Origin: Liolophura sinensis
Lineage: Eukaryota; Mollusca; Polyplacophora; Chitonida; Chitonidae
Assembly (NCBI RefSeq): GCF_032854445.1
Contig: NC_088297.1
Coordinates: 5,639,991-5,703,990 of the forward strand
DNA: 64,000 bases
Reading direction: 5' to 3'
Positions 1 to 12,200 of the stretch are shown one piece after another (the first letter of the stretch is position 1; each line of letters begins with the position of its first letter). Made by a program: the position numbers and the translations under genes. The notes under the pieces were generated by a model, which was given only the letters and a program-made list of their open reading frames with translations, had not been told where the DNA came from and did no database searches.

Positions 1-12
1 TAACTAGTGGTA

Positions 13-246
13 CTAGGAGCGAGAGCTGCTATTGTATCCGCAATCTAAGGAGGACGTGGAACTTCGCCGCATGTGTAGTGACCCCTGTGACCCCTGCGAA
101 GAATGGTGGCCCACCAGGGAGGACACCGTGAACAATTTGTACCAGCCAATCACAATGTTTGATAAATCGAGGTCGTCCAATAAAATCTGGGCAACGCCCA
201 TGAAGACTTTGCGGTCCATACGTCCATAATCACCCCATACTGTCAC
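13..246 (-). CDS. Rim: RIM exon 24: C2B end, tail and stop codon
   Basis: The acceptor is CCCCCCAG/GTG. The product is [20 protein letters not shown], then [20 protein letters not shown] and the tail [20 protein letters not shown], ending [10 protein letters not shown] and TAG (13-15). The tail corresponds to the vertebrate PPSSLVDP...RRASQSSLESS....RS end, so the C-terminus is complete. The 3' UTR is outside the window. Confidence 0.97.
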   Translation of the reverse strand: MTVWGDYGRMDRKVFMGVAQILLDDLDLSNIVIGWYKLFTVSSLVGHHSSQGSQGSLHMRRSSTSSLDCGYNSSSRS

Positions 247-3200
247 CTGGGGGGGAAGAGAGGAAAATGTTCAATTACATTCTTCTAGAAAAAAACTTCT
301 TACTTGTGTCACAGTTGTTTAATACCAATGTTTAATGTTTAACTCAAGAATTTTTCTCCCATACTATGGTGGTCAGTTTCATACGGGATGTGGGGGGTGG
401 GGGGGGGGGAGGAGGAGACCTCTGACAAGATCTGGCAGGTCTGACAAAATCCTCCAACCTTTGGCAAGTTAGTTAGAGACTTTTCCACATGTGACCTACA
501 CAGATAGGCAAACTGTACTTTTGGTGGAAGCCATTTTGAATGATCGTCAGACTGCTCTAATGATCACTCAAGCATCGTCGAAACTTTATTGTCAAGAAGG
601 TCCTAGGGACAGAGGCAGTGTGGGAGTGAACAGAGGCAGTGTGGGAATGAACAGAGGCAGTGTGGGAATGAACAGACAGTGTGGGAATGAACAGAGGCAG
701 TGTGGGAATGAACAGATTTGTGTCGAATGCCAGGTGAACCCACACCTCATGAGTCCTAGCAGTTCAGAAGGCAAGCACCTTTAACCACTTTTGTCATTCT
801 TCAACCTTTTCACATGTTTGCAAGGTATTTATTCAAGCACTTTCTGAATTTCTGTGCAGACTGATAAAATCATACTTTTGAGCTGCCCTTTTGTATCCAA
901 AATAAATTAAAAATGTGCATAAATTGCCCTGAACGTTGCACTTTCATATGTGAAAAAGTTGAGGAATTAAGGTACATCAAGAACGGCCAGCTACCTATCC
1001 AATAATACACTACTGCACAAACAAAAATATCTTCAGTACTTCTATCACAAAACCAGTTCTGCACAGAAGAATGAGAAGTCATATTTATTTCAAGGATACA
1101 TGAAATGATTGGTTTCTTTTTTTCTTAATACATTAACAGATAAAACTACAAAAAGGTTTATCAGCTTTCTTCTTGACGTGTAAAAATGGCTCTAAACTAC
1201 AGTTTTCAAAAGGCCCTAGCAGTCAGTAAGGAGATGAAAGCAGCCTGCTGTTTCTTGATGCCCAAGTGAATCAGCTTCCAGTGTCTTTTTGTAACTGTCA
1301 TTGTAAGAACATGTGTTAAAATCCTAAATAATTTATTGGACACCTGTGAAAATGCCAAAAGTTTTCACTATTAATATATAATGGCAGTGAATGGGCAGAC
1401 AAAACTGGAAAAAAATGTGTGAAGAGTTAAACAGCAGCTGTTCATAAGTATTAAACTGACAACCTTTCTAACATCAGGGCCTGTCTTTATCAAGCAATTT
1501 ACATAGTTATTAAAAAGCCAAACTGAAAACAGGGAAGAACTCAAATTGTGCCTGACACATTGTTCTGCAAAAGAGAATCAGTCTATAAATTATAAACTTC
1601 CCAGAGCAAAATGTTTTAACTGTAGCTGTGTTTAAAGTTTTGACTTAAATCCTCAGACATTTGATAAATATTGTCAGAGAGTAACATATTAGTAGGAGAA
1701 CTTCATGTAAGACCGCGTTAGAACACGAAAATAGTGGCAGCTGTGAGATCTGAGTCAGGACCTTCTGTCTGGGTGAAGAGAGACACTGTAATTCTTCAAC
1801 AAGATGTTCACTCAAACATAATTGGAGGGCATTACTCTGGTGTAGACTGATAAAATTACACTTTCTGTGAAGTCCTGATACTGGCCAATCCAACCAATGT
1901 AGTTTTATTTCCAAAATCAAATTTAAAATGCACATAAATTGCACTTTAAAGTTGCCCTTTAATCACGTTAATATGCGAAAAAAGTTGATGAATTAACACA
2001 CTTACCTGAAGTATCCTACTTGTATAAGGCTCACTAAAGACTAACTGCTGTTGATATAAAGGATCTAAGGTCCGCCTAGCGACTGTTGTTTTTTGTTTCT
2101 CAGCACAATTTTTCCCATCCATAAGGTACACCTTAACATAGGGAGCTGAAAAAATTTTTCAAAAAAGCAAGCAAATTTAGAGAACTTTAATTCTTCGCTT
2201 AATATACATATAGGAAACTTAAAGCATGCTGCAGGGCTCATAGCTAACGACTATCTCTTCGCATGTGTGACTAAAATTTTGGTTTGTGCGCCCAAAAAAT
2301 TAAATGCGACTAAAGGAAAGGGGGAACTCATACTACTCCAATCTGCCAGTAATAAAAGGGTCCAAAGCTATGGGGCTCTTTTGTTCTTTCCCTTGTTACG
2401 TCACAATTATCAGTGTACATGTGCTCATAAAATACAAATAAGTACACAAGCACTGCAACATCACAGAAATAAACAACTTGTTCTACTGCAATTTGGATCT
2501 TTTGTCTAGCCTGTCACATGGAATTTTACCGAAATTGGACTATATTTGAAGAAGTCATTGTAAGGAAAGCCGACAACCAACCAGAATCAGGACAAGAAAA
2601 TAGCTAAATATCCAATACATTTTTTTTTACTAAAATAGATTTTAAAAATATATTTTGGGAAGACTGCCAGCATAATAAAACTCTGACTTATCAGAAGAGG
2701 CCAAACAATGTGTTCTTCAACTTGCTTTATCTAACAATAGGCAAACTATATATAAGTACAGCTTTCTTTATGTATTTATTTGATGGGTGTTTTACATCGT
2801 ACTCAAGAATATTTCACTTTTATAGTGGCAGCCAGCATTATGGTGGAAGGAAACCAGACCGAGCCCAATGAAAATCCACGACTATCAGCAGGTTGCTGAC
2901 AGATCATCAGCAGGTTGCTGACAGACCTTCCCACGTATGGCCAGAGAGGAACCCAAAAAAGTGCTGTTTTAGCAGCTTGACTTTACTTTTGCATGTAAAT
3001 GTAAACCATTGATTAACTTCAAGAAATAAAGGGGAATAAGCAGAGTAAAGTACTGAAATAAATTTTGTAACACTCTGTAGACTTTTCTAACTGTAAATTT
3101 CTTTTCAACAGAATTTATTCACACAGCAACAGAAAGTACCAAGGGGAGACAAATCACATACCAGGTAGTAGTACCAAGGGAGACAAATCACATACCAGGT

Positions 3201-6200
3201 AGTACTTTGGCGCCAGACTTGGCCAGCAATCCCCTTGCTCGAATCACCTCAACCTCTAAATGACCTTTTCGATCGTACAATCCGAGCTGTATTTCACCGA
3301 GGCAGGGTGACCCCCAACACTTGTCGCCCCACAAGCTGAGCAGGCCCCAGTCCTTCCACAAAATCCCCGAACTGACCTTCAGGCCCTAGACGCATCGCCG
3401 TCGGTAAAAACATCCTGTGAAGACCATCAGTAACATCATCAGAATTTATTTACTGACAGTACTTGTACTTATTTTCAGTGTTTAGTGTGACATCGCAAGA
3501 AAATTTATATGATAGTGACCAGTTTATAAGAGCAGGAGACCAGTGTGGCCCAAAGGAACCATAAATTAAAACTTTCCGTGTTTAAAAAATGAAGTTTCAA
3601 ATTTCATGTCAGATCCACATATTGTAAATCTTTAACCTTCTCAACCACGAAAGCATCTTTATTTACTGGAATTTAAGCATCTAATTATCTTGGATTAATG
3701 GATTCCAAAAATGATATGTTTGTGTCATTAAAGATTTAAGCTTCATAAAACTGTACAAACTAATTCTCTATGCCCTACAGCTCTCTCAGAACATTTCAAA
3801 ATATTGGTTGTAGAGCTGATTGAAAAGGCTGAGGAATTAGGATAGGTATCCTGTCAAAAATAATATAATTTTTTTTGTCTTGGCAAATACAGGGCTAACT
3901 ACACCCAATAATAACTGCTTCATTTCCGTTTTAATGGGAATAATAAGTGCCTCGGTCAGAAATGCCCAGGGTATACCCAGCTATACCATTTCTCTTTATC
4001 GACGTGAGTCAAGGTTTATAATAGGAACATACACGAATAAATGTTTGCACAAAGCCAGATGCCTTGCAAAAAAATGTTAATATGCAAAACTCTTTTACAA
4101 AACTGTATGATACTCTGGCTTTCCCATATAAAACCGTCACTGTTTTGCCTGGCTTTGTAATTATTTAAAATGGCCTATTTAGGCTAATGATAAAATACTG
4201 AACACCAAACATGCATTTCCCCTATGGATCTATCAGAAAGGTGTGATCAGAAGTAACGTACTGCGTGGAGGAGTCACTACTGATGCTGCCCAAGCTGCCG
4301 TCGTTGGAGTCCTTGCTGGTCTGCTTCAACATCTTATTACTCAAATCACCTGTGGAGCCCACCTCTTCACTTCTCTGGAAGGAACTCTTTTTCTTCCCCG
4401 AACCTGATCACAGAACACCGTGTGAACTTGAAAACATGTCCAGTGGGAGTGAATTATCAATGAAGATTGTGAGATTAATGACTACTATAGGTACTATATG
4501 TATTTATTTGAAAACACCTTGGTCAAACGGTCCGCTTAGGTTAGCTTGTGAACTTCATAAAAGGTTCCTTAAACTGGATGGGAACTTTCTCAGACTGACT
4601 TGTATGTCTTCAGACAACGAATGCTGATCTGCAGTATTTATTTATTTATTTATTTCACTGGAGTTTATATGATGGTGGCCAGCATAGGAGGAAACCGGAC
4701 AGAGCCCGAGGGAAACACACGACCATCTGCAGGTTGCTGCCAGGCCTTCCCACCGTAGGACAGCAGAGGAAGCCCAGCAGTCCTGTTTCATTGCTGTAAC
4801 CTCTCAGTGCTGAGTGCCAAGTGAGGCAACAAGTGCCAAGTCTTTGGTAAGACCTGAACAGAGGTTTGATCTCAGTTAGAATATGAGATTACTGAAGATT
4901 ACTGGAGTTACATCTGTATTTTGTTTTATGTGTTACATCAAATATCTCCACCTTCCACATTTAGATATACCAAGAATCAAAATTCACCACTTTTCCATCC
5001 TTGAAGAAAACAAAAATGAAATTCCATGACTTTCCATGCCTGGAAAAAATGAAGGATTGAATTCCTTAACTTTTCCTGTCAAGATTGGAATAATGAAAAG
5101 TCAGATCTTAACTTTCCATATCTGAAATATTCAGAATCAAATTCACTGACTTTTCAGGATAAAACAAATCTGGAATCCAATTTTAAGATGGGTAGGGAAA
5201 AGTCAAAAAATCAAATTTTTCAGATTTTTGCTGAGTTTTCAAAGACTGGAGGGAGCATACCTCCGAGCTGTGAGGCACTGCTGCTTCTCCTGCCCCCAAG
5301 GCCCACCAAGGAGGCCATCTTGTGACTGAGGCTGGGCCTGCGTTTTCGCCCCTCCGTAATACTGCTGGTGACAGCCGAGTCTGAGATGCTGCCGTCATTT
5401 TGATCCAGGCTCTGGCTGTCTGACGAGGAACTGCGAGTTACCTGTTTTCGCGGGATTGTTGTTCTGCTTTCCATCTTCGATGCGAATTGACTGAAATACC
5501 ATCAGCTTTCATATGCTTCAAAAGTTTTACTTTATAACATGTCATACAGTGTTTTTAAGTCCAAATTTAAATTTAATAATGTTTCCATTAGAATGTAGGA
5601 AGGCAGAAAACCACTGACTTTTGAAAAACTCCTCCAGGACATCTTTATGTGATCATGTATTTTGGACGTGTTGGACCAGGACAATGTAGAACCTAGTTTT
5701 AGAGGTTTTTTTGGCAGGTTGTTATTCGTCTTACACATATATATCATCTTTAAAAACAGAATTTTTGTTTTATCTTTCAACTTTTTTAAAATTTCACTGC
5801 TTATAGCTGCCAGAAATTTGCTGCAATGAGCAGATCTAGAAGTTCCTCAGTCTAAGTGAAAGGCCTGATGAAGCTGTGTGAATGACAGCAGGACTTCAGT
5901 TTCAAATGAACTTCTCGCGGCGCTCTATAGAATTTCGCAGCCATACAGTATCAATGGTTTGTAAGAGAACTGACATGAGTAACCTCACCTGAAATTCCTC
6001 CTTGGTCGTTCCGACGGTGTTGAGCGAATGCTAATTGTGCTGACCTTGGAAACCTCTGACATGTCACTTGTTTCCGATGCATCACTAGGCATGTTATCGT
6101 CTGACACATCCGGACTGAACTCTGGAGAAAAGCAGGTCATTGTGTACATTATTAGAGCTTATTCTAAACAATTTAAAGGCGGATTATCTCAAGCTCAAAG

Positions 6201-9200
6201 GCAGATTATCTCAATCTCAAAGGCAGATTATCTCAATCTCAAAGGTAGATTATCACAAGCTCAAAGGAAGAATATCTCAAGCTCAAATGCAGGTTATCTC
6301 AATCTCAAAGGTATATTATCTCAAGCTCAAAAGCAGTTATCTCAAGCTCACAGGCAGGTTATCTCAAGCTCAAATGCAGGTTATCTCAATCTCAAAGGCA
6401 GATTATCTCAAGCTCAAAGGCAGATTATCTCAAGCTCAAAGACAGGTTATCTCAAGCTCAAAGACAGGTTATCTCAAGCTCAAATGCAAGTTATCTCAAT
6501 CTCAAAAGCAGATTATCACAAGCTCAAAGGCAGTTTATCTCAAGCTCAAAGGCAGATTATCTCAGCTCAAAGGCAGTTTATCTCAAGCTCAAAGACAGGT
6601 TATCTCAAGCTCAAAAGCCAGCTATCTCAAGCTCACAGGCAGGTTATCTCAAGCTCACAGGCAGGTTATCTCAAGCTCAAATGCAAGTTATCTCAATCTC
6701 AAAGGCAGTTTATCTCAAGCTCAAAGACAGGTTATCTCAAGCTCAAAGGTATATTATCTCAAGCTCAAAAGCCGGCTATCTCAAGTTCACAGGCAGGTTA
6801 TCTCAAGCTCAAATGCAAGTTATCTCAATCTCAAAGGCAGTTTATCTCAAGCTCAAGGACAGGTTATCTCAATCTCAAAGGCAGGTTATCTCAATCTCAA
6901 AGGCAGGTTATCTCACCTTTGGTCCTCCTGCTCCTGTGACCCCTGTCCGAGTCCCGCGAGGACCCACGCTCGTAACTTCTCACAGGATCCCTGTCCCGTG
7001 ACGACAATCTACTTGTCCTGTCGTGGTAGCCTCCCCTGTCCAACCGGTCTCTCTCCCGCTCACGATCCCTGCCCCGTCTGTGATACGACGTCTCGCTGTC
7101 GGACATCGGCGCTCCAGACATCTGCTTGTACATTTTCATCTTCATCTGACGGGCACGCTCTTCTAAATCTTGAGTCACTGTAACCACAACAGCATCAACA
7201 CACACACATGAGGTTCTCATAGCCTTCATATTTGGCTCTGGACTTACATGTGCATACAAGCTAGTTTGTGGACATGGTGAAAACATTCTTTTATAAGAAG
7301 CATATAGATATATAGCATATATTGCCATGTTATCAATTTTAACCAGTCAGACACAAGTTATTTCTATATCCCTAGGACGCTAATTTAAAGTCACCCAACC
7401 CCTGTTTGTTTTGCCTTTTCATAATACATACACATGGAACAAGTGATTTGAAATTGCGTCTCCGGTTGCCGTAACATTGCTTATACAATCTTCCTTCACT
7501 GTTAAGAATTCCAAATTAAATATGGCTGAGAGTAACCATGCAGAGCAGAACATTTCGGCCTGTTTTCCTCCTCCTAAATAACTCTGGTTATTTGTTGTCT
7601 ATTTTTTTTTTTAATGTGTAAACAGACCTCTATCTCTGGAAGCTCTCTGTGCCTCAAGTGGAATCGGGGGTAGCTGTCTCTTCTTAGGGGAGGGCGTACT
7701 GGAAGGTGTGCCACCAGCCGACCTGGAAGACCCTGGGATGGCATGCCCTCTACTGGAGGTGAGCATTCTGAAATAAGGGAGGTAAACATGGCTTATCACA
7801 GATCACACAAATGGATGTTGTTCTGGCAGGATATAACATTTAAAAAATCACATAAAAAACCTGAATTTTTTTTTTTTTTTTGATTTTTTAAATCTGTTTA
7901 CTTAGGATGTTCAGCTTTATATTTGTTCTAAAAATTAGCCAGAAAAAGTGCATATTTAAAGGTTATAAAAAATAAAAAAACAAAATAATACATTTGGTGC
8001 TGACACATTTTACTAATAAAATAGGATATCATCTTACCTTCCAGAAAAAGCATGGAACACTTTTCCAAGATTTAACTTTCAGAATCAGGTCAAATGAGTA
8101 ACTTAAGTCATGAATGAAATTTAGTTTAAATACAAGTATAGTATTTAAAGAATGTACAGGAACCATCATAACGGTGAAAATACTGACCTTGAGCAACTCG
8201 AAGGAATGCCAACTAACAAATGTCAAAGTGAAAGTGAAAGTGAAGCATCGTGTGCAACTGAATTAATAAAACAATCATTACCAACCTCATTTCAGGAGGA
8301 GACAATGATCTAGAAACAGTCTCTGGTACTCGGTTCCTCCCAGGTGACCTTGAGCGTGACCTTGCAGCACCTTGAGGACCCGGTGACCTTGACCTTTGTT
8401 GTCTGGAGGTACCAGTGCTGCCTCCCTTGTCAGGCACGGAGAGCTTGTCATTCTGTGCATAGGCAGCTCGCCTGCGTCTCTCCATGTCCTCCCGGCCCAC
8501 AACTGCAATATAAACACACGTTCAGAAACAATGCTACAATAAACCCCAGAACTGCACTGGTATTATGCAATGAGAAGGTCAAACAGTGACATGCGAACCA
8601 CAAACTAACTGGATGGTATCTACAGATGAAAAAAAAATATGTCAACCAAGAAATGAAACTTGCCTAACAAGTTGAAATTTAGCCTGGTTATCATCCTGCT
8701 TTTAACAAAGCAGGGCCTGTGGTTTATTCAAACCCTTGTGATCTCTGGTAAAACTAGGATATATTGTTGTCAATCTTAGACTGTCTTGAAATGTCAGCCA
8801 CTTGCTATATTCTTAAATGCACATATTTCAATAATTTTGAAATTTTTACTGCATGTACTAAACTTTCAGTTCTTTTCAATGTTTCAAACTAACTTCTACA
8901 TTTTTTTAAAGAGGCACAATGTTGAGAAAACTGACACTGTTTACAAGTTTATTCAATATATTAAATAAAAACATTAAATATATTAAATAAAATGCCAATA
9001 CCAACTAAATGCATCTGATATAAAAAAAAAAACAATTATCAGGAAAACTGTCAAAATTTTTGTCAAGTTTCTAAGTCAAGATGCATGAACAGCGGTGTTT
9101 TAACATAAAATATTACCACACCACAGCAGAGCAGGATGTAACAGACACAAAGAACTATTATAACTGTTAAAAAATGACCCATGACACTAAAACTGGGATA

Positions 9201-12200
9201 TAATACATCAAATGTGAAGGCAAAAAGGACAAGAAACAAAACCATGTAATAGTGTCATGACACCACTAAACCATTGATGGCAAAATGCAAAGACATGATG
9301 AAGAGAAAAGTGCTGACACACTAAATCAGAAGTGGTATTGACAGCAACCAAGGACAAGAAACAAAACCGTGTAATAGTGTCATGACACCACCAAACCAGC
9401 GATGGCAAAAGGCAGAGACATGATGAAGAGAAAGGTGCTGACACACTAAATCAGAAGTGGTATTGACAGCAACCAAGGACAAGAAACAAAACCATGTAAT
9501 AGTGTCATGACACCACCAAACCAGTGATGGCAAAAGGCAGGGACATGATGAAGAAAAAGGTGCTGACACACTAAATCAGAAGTGGTATTGACAGCAACCA
9601 AGGACAAGAAATAAAATGAGATGACAGACTCAAGGTGTGAAAATATAGATAGAGACCAAAGCAGTGAAATTAGGTGATTAAACAAAAGGTAATGCGACAA
9701 CTTAAACACAACAACTGGAGCAAGATTCTTAACAGGAAAAAATCAAATTATGCAGAGCAGAACGGTAAGACAAAGCCAAAGTTTCCGAGATGTAGCAAAC
9801 TATTCCCAGTTAGGGAAATACATTTATCATTCGACTGCCAGATATTTTTTATAATGGATAAGGCTCAAAAAACTGAACTGAATGAGGTTTATTTATTTAT
9901 TTCATTGGTGTGTTTTGTCGCACTCAATCATATTTCGCTGCTATAACGGAAGCCAGCATTATGGAAAATGGAAGGCAGCAATATGGAAAACGGAAGCCAG
10001 CATTATGGAAAACGGAAGCCAGCATTATGGAAAACGGAAGTCAGCATTATGGAAAATGGAAGCCTGCATTATGGAAAACGGAAGCCAGCATTATGGAAAA
10101 CGGAAGCCTGCATTATGGAAAACGGAAGCCAGAATTATGGAAACAGGGCAGTTTTTGACGACTGAACTGAGATGGGGATATAATGCTGTGGTTAAAACTG
10201 TGTACATTATAACAGTAAATGATATTCATTCTTGTATAAGTGAAACAATCTCAGCTTCCACAACAAGAGCTGGAACCTTCATATACAATGGCAGGAAGAG
10301 CGAAGTAGGTAATGTATGACACAATATCTAAACTACACGTATTTCAGAAATTAATTTTGGAACAGAGTACAGTGCAAGTACAGTTATCACATACAAGTAC
10401 CTATAAGAAAGAAAGACAAATCTACCGAAGAGTGCTGTGAGAAGCATCTAATTAAAATTGACGAAACAAAAATTAGATGTTGCTAAAAAGTGCGGATATT
10501 CAATCACAAAAATCCACATCTTCAAACTTTAAAACTACTTCACTCAAAATGTTCACAAAATGACAACTCAGGAAAATGTTTTTTTTATTTTGTGTGATCA
10601 GATGTAACAGACAAGTGCAACTACCAGTCTAAACTCATGTTGTGCTACTGTGGAGTAAAAATAATAATAATAATAATAAAAACAGGACTAATAAAAAAAA
10701 AAAACGCAACACAAAGATTGTTTCAGCTTTGTATTAAATCATAAGCCTATCTAGCTAAATCAACCCTCAAAAGTCACATCACAAAAAAAAAAAATATTTA
10801 AACTACAGTTTCTGCAATCCAAACAACTGCATTCAACAGCAAACAAGGGCTGGTCAGTCCAGCCAATCAGAAAAGTACACCCTGCTTTAGCCAATCAGAA
10901 ATCATTAAGCCAATCAAAATGCGAATAATTACTTCTGCAGGCAAAGCCAATAAAATTTGAAATCTTAGACACCCAATCAAAGTACAATAACTGTATAACA
11001 GAAAACTTTGTGCAAAAATTTTTAATTCATGAAAACAATTACAATTTTGACTGATAAAAACTTGATACCGCTCCAATACATTCACAGAGACTCAACCCTC
11101 AAACTAAATTCTTTCATCAACAGAGTAAAATATTTTCCTCATTCACTTATCTCTATTTACCGTATTCTAAACATCTTTCTCTGATAAACATTCCTCAGGA
11201 CAAGTACGGAATTTATCATCACGTCTCTATCTGCACTATTCATGGACAATTTCCTGACAGGTATACTGAGAATGACGGTAAAACCTGAACATAGGAATAA
11301 TCCAGCTGTTTTCACAAAAAACAAAAAATAATTTATTAAGAAAAAAAAAAATGCCAACTCAAACGTATGATAAGCAAATTTAGTCCAACGGCAAAACAAC
11401 TGTTCAATATGATGTAAAAAAATATCATTTACATAAACTACTCCAAAAGAAAAGTTATCACCTGGATTCAAAATGTATCGATTATTGTAAACAGGGCAAC
11501 ATTCAACTATTTTATAATTTTGTTTTGTTTCTGTTCCTGGGCTGGACTGACCAAGCCATTTGATTGGCTTTCGGGTGTACCTGTAGCACTGCGTCGCCTA
11601 GCAACAGGAGAGCCCATGTGATCTTTGTGATGGTCATGTGAGTCATAGTAGTGATCATCGCCACCAGGGGGCGTGCTACACGAGCTTCCTACAGAACTGA
11701 CACTAGCCCCATCCCCACGACCTATGACATTGCCACCTGGTGGAAAAATGTGTGGATTATCTCCCTTTGTGAAGTCAAAGAGTTTCAAGAAAGAGACAAC
11801 AAACAGTTTCCAAATGTAACAAGAAATCTCTGGCACTGAAATCACTTATAGCAGTGAGAAGAAAATGACTTCAGTGTCAAAAATTTTCTTCAGAACTGTG
11901 GGTTCCCCCGACAATACAAAGGTAAATGAAAGAGATGCAAGAAAGAGATAAAAGGCCAGGCATCAGTAGATATGTGGGAGGACTGAAGACAGCGGCATTT
12001 AGCAAGAGTTCAGCGAGTCATTCCTGTTGATGCTTAAGATGAAAGAATGATAAATTCCAAACACAAAGGGGTGTGATATACATGTAACAAGGAATATGGG
12101 AATTCACAGCCATTAAAAACAATCTTTTATTAACTTAAAATTTCAAGTGTACAGGCAGACTTAAACTGCAAGTGTGGCAAACAGAAGGCCATTGCAAAAT

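Larger units (their letters stand above)
247..2005. other. Intron 23 of RIM
   Basis: AT-rich intron holding a G-rich stretch near 393-412, a 21-bp minisatellite at 609-715 and two MITE copies (793-974 and 1789-1997). Nothing coding is seen between 980 and 1780. Many TTTATT/AAATTT words but no recognisable regulatory site. Confidence 0.85.
4404..5260. other. Intron 20 of RIM
   Basis: Contains a SINE fragment at 4639-4775 and a decayed tandem repeat at about 4965-5215. Nothing else recognisable. Confidence 0.8.
8503..11551. other. Intron 15 region of RIM (may hide a small exon)
   Basis: Contains a 125-bp tandem repeat (9226-9600) and a SINE-derived minisatellite (9885-10146). The remainder is AT-rich with A-runs at 10690-10704 and 11341-11352. 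Because exon 15 ends in phase 0 and exon 16 starts in phase 1, an unrecognised exon of length 3n+1 may lie here; I could not find it by eye. Confidence 0.7.

Noticed and set aside
6028-7183. Plus-strand ORFs of 303 and 347 codons
   Set aside because: 22-bp intronic minisatellite, plus antisense of RIM exons 18 and 19.
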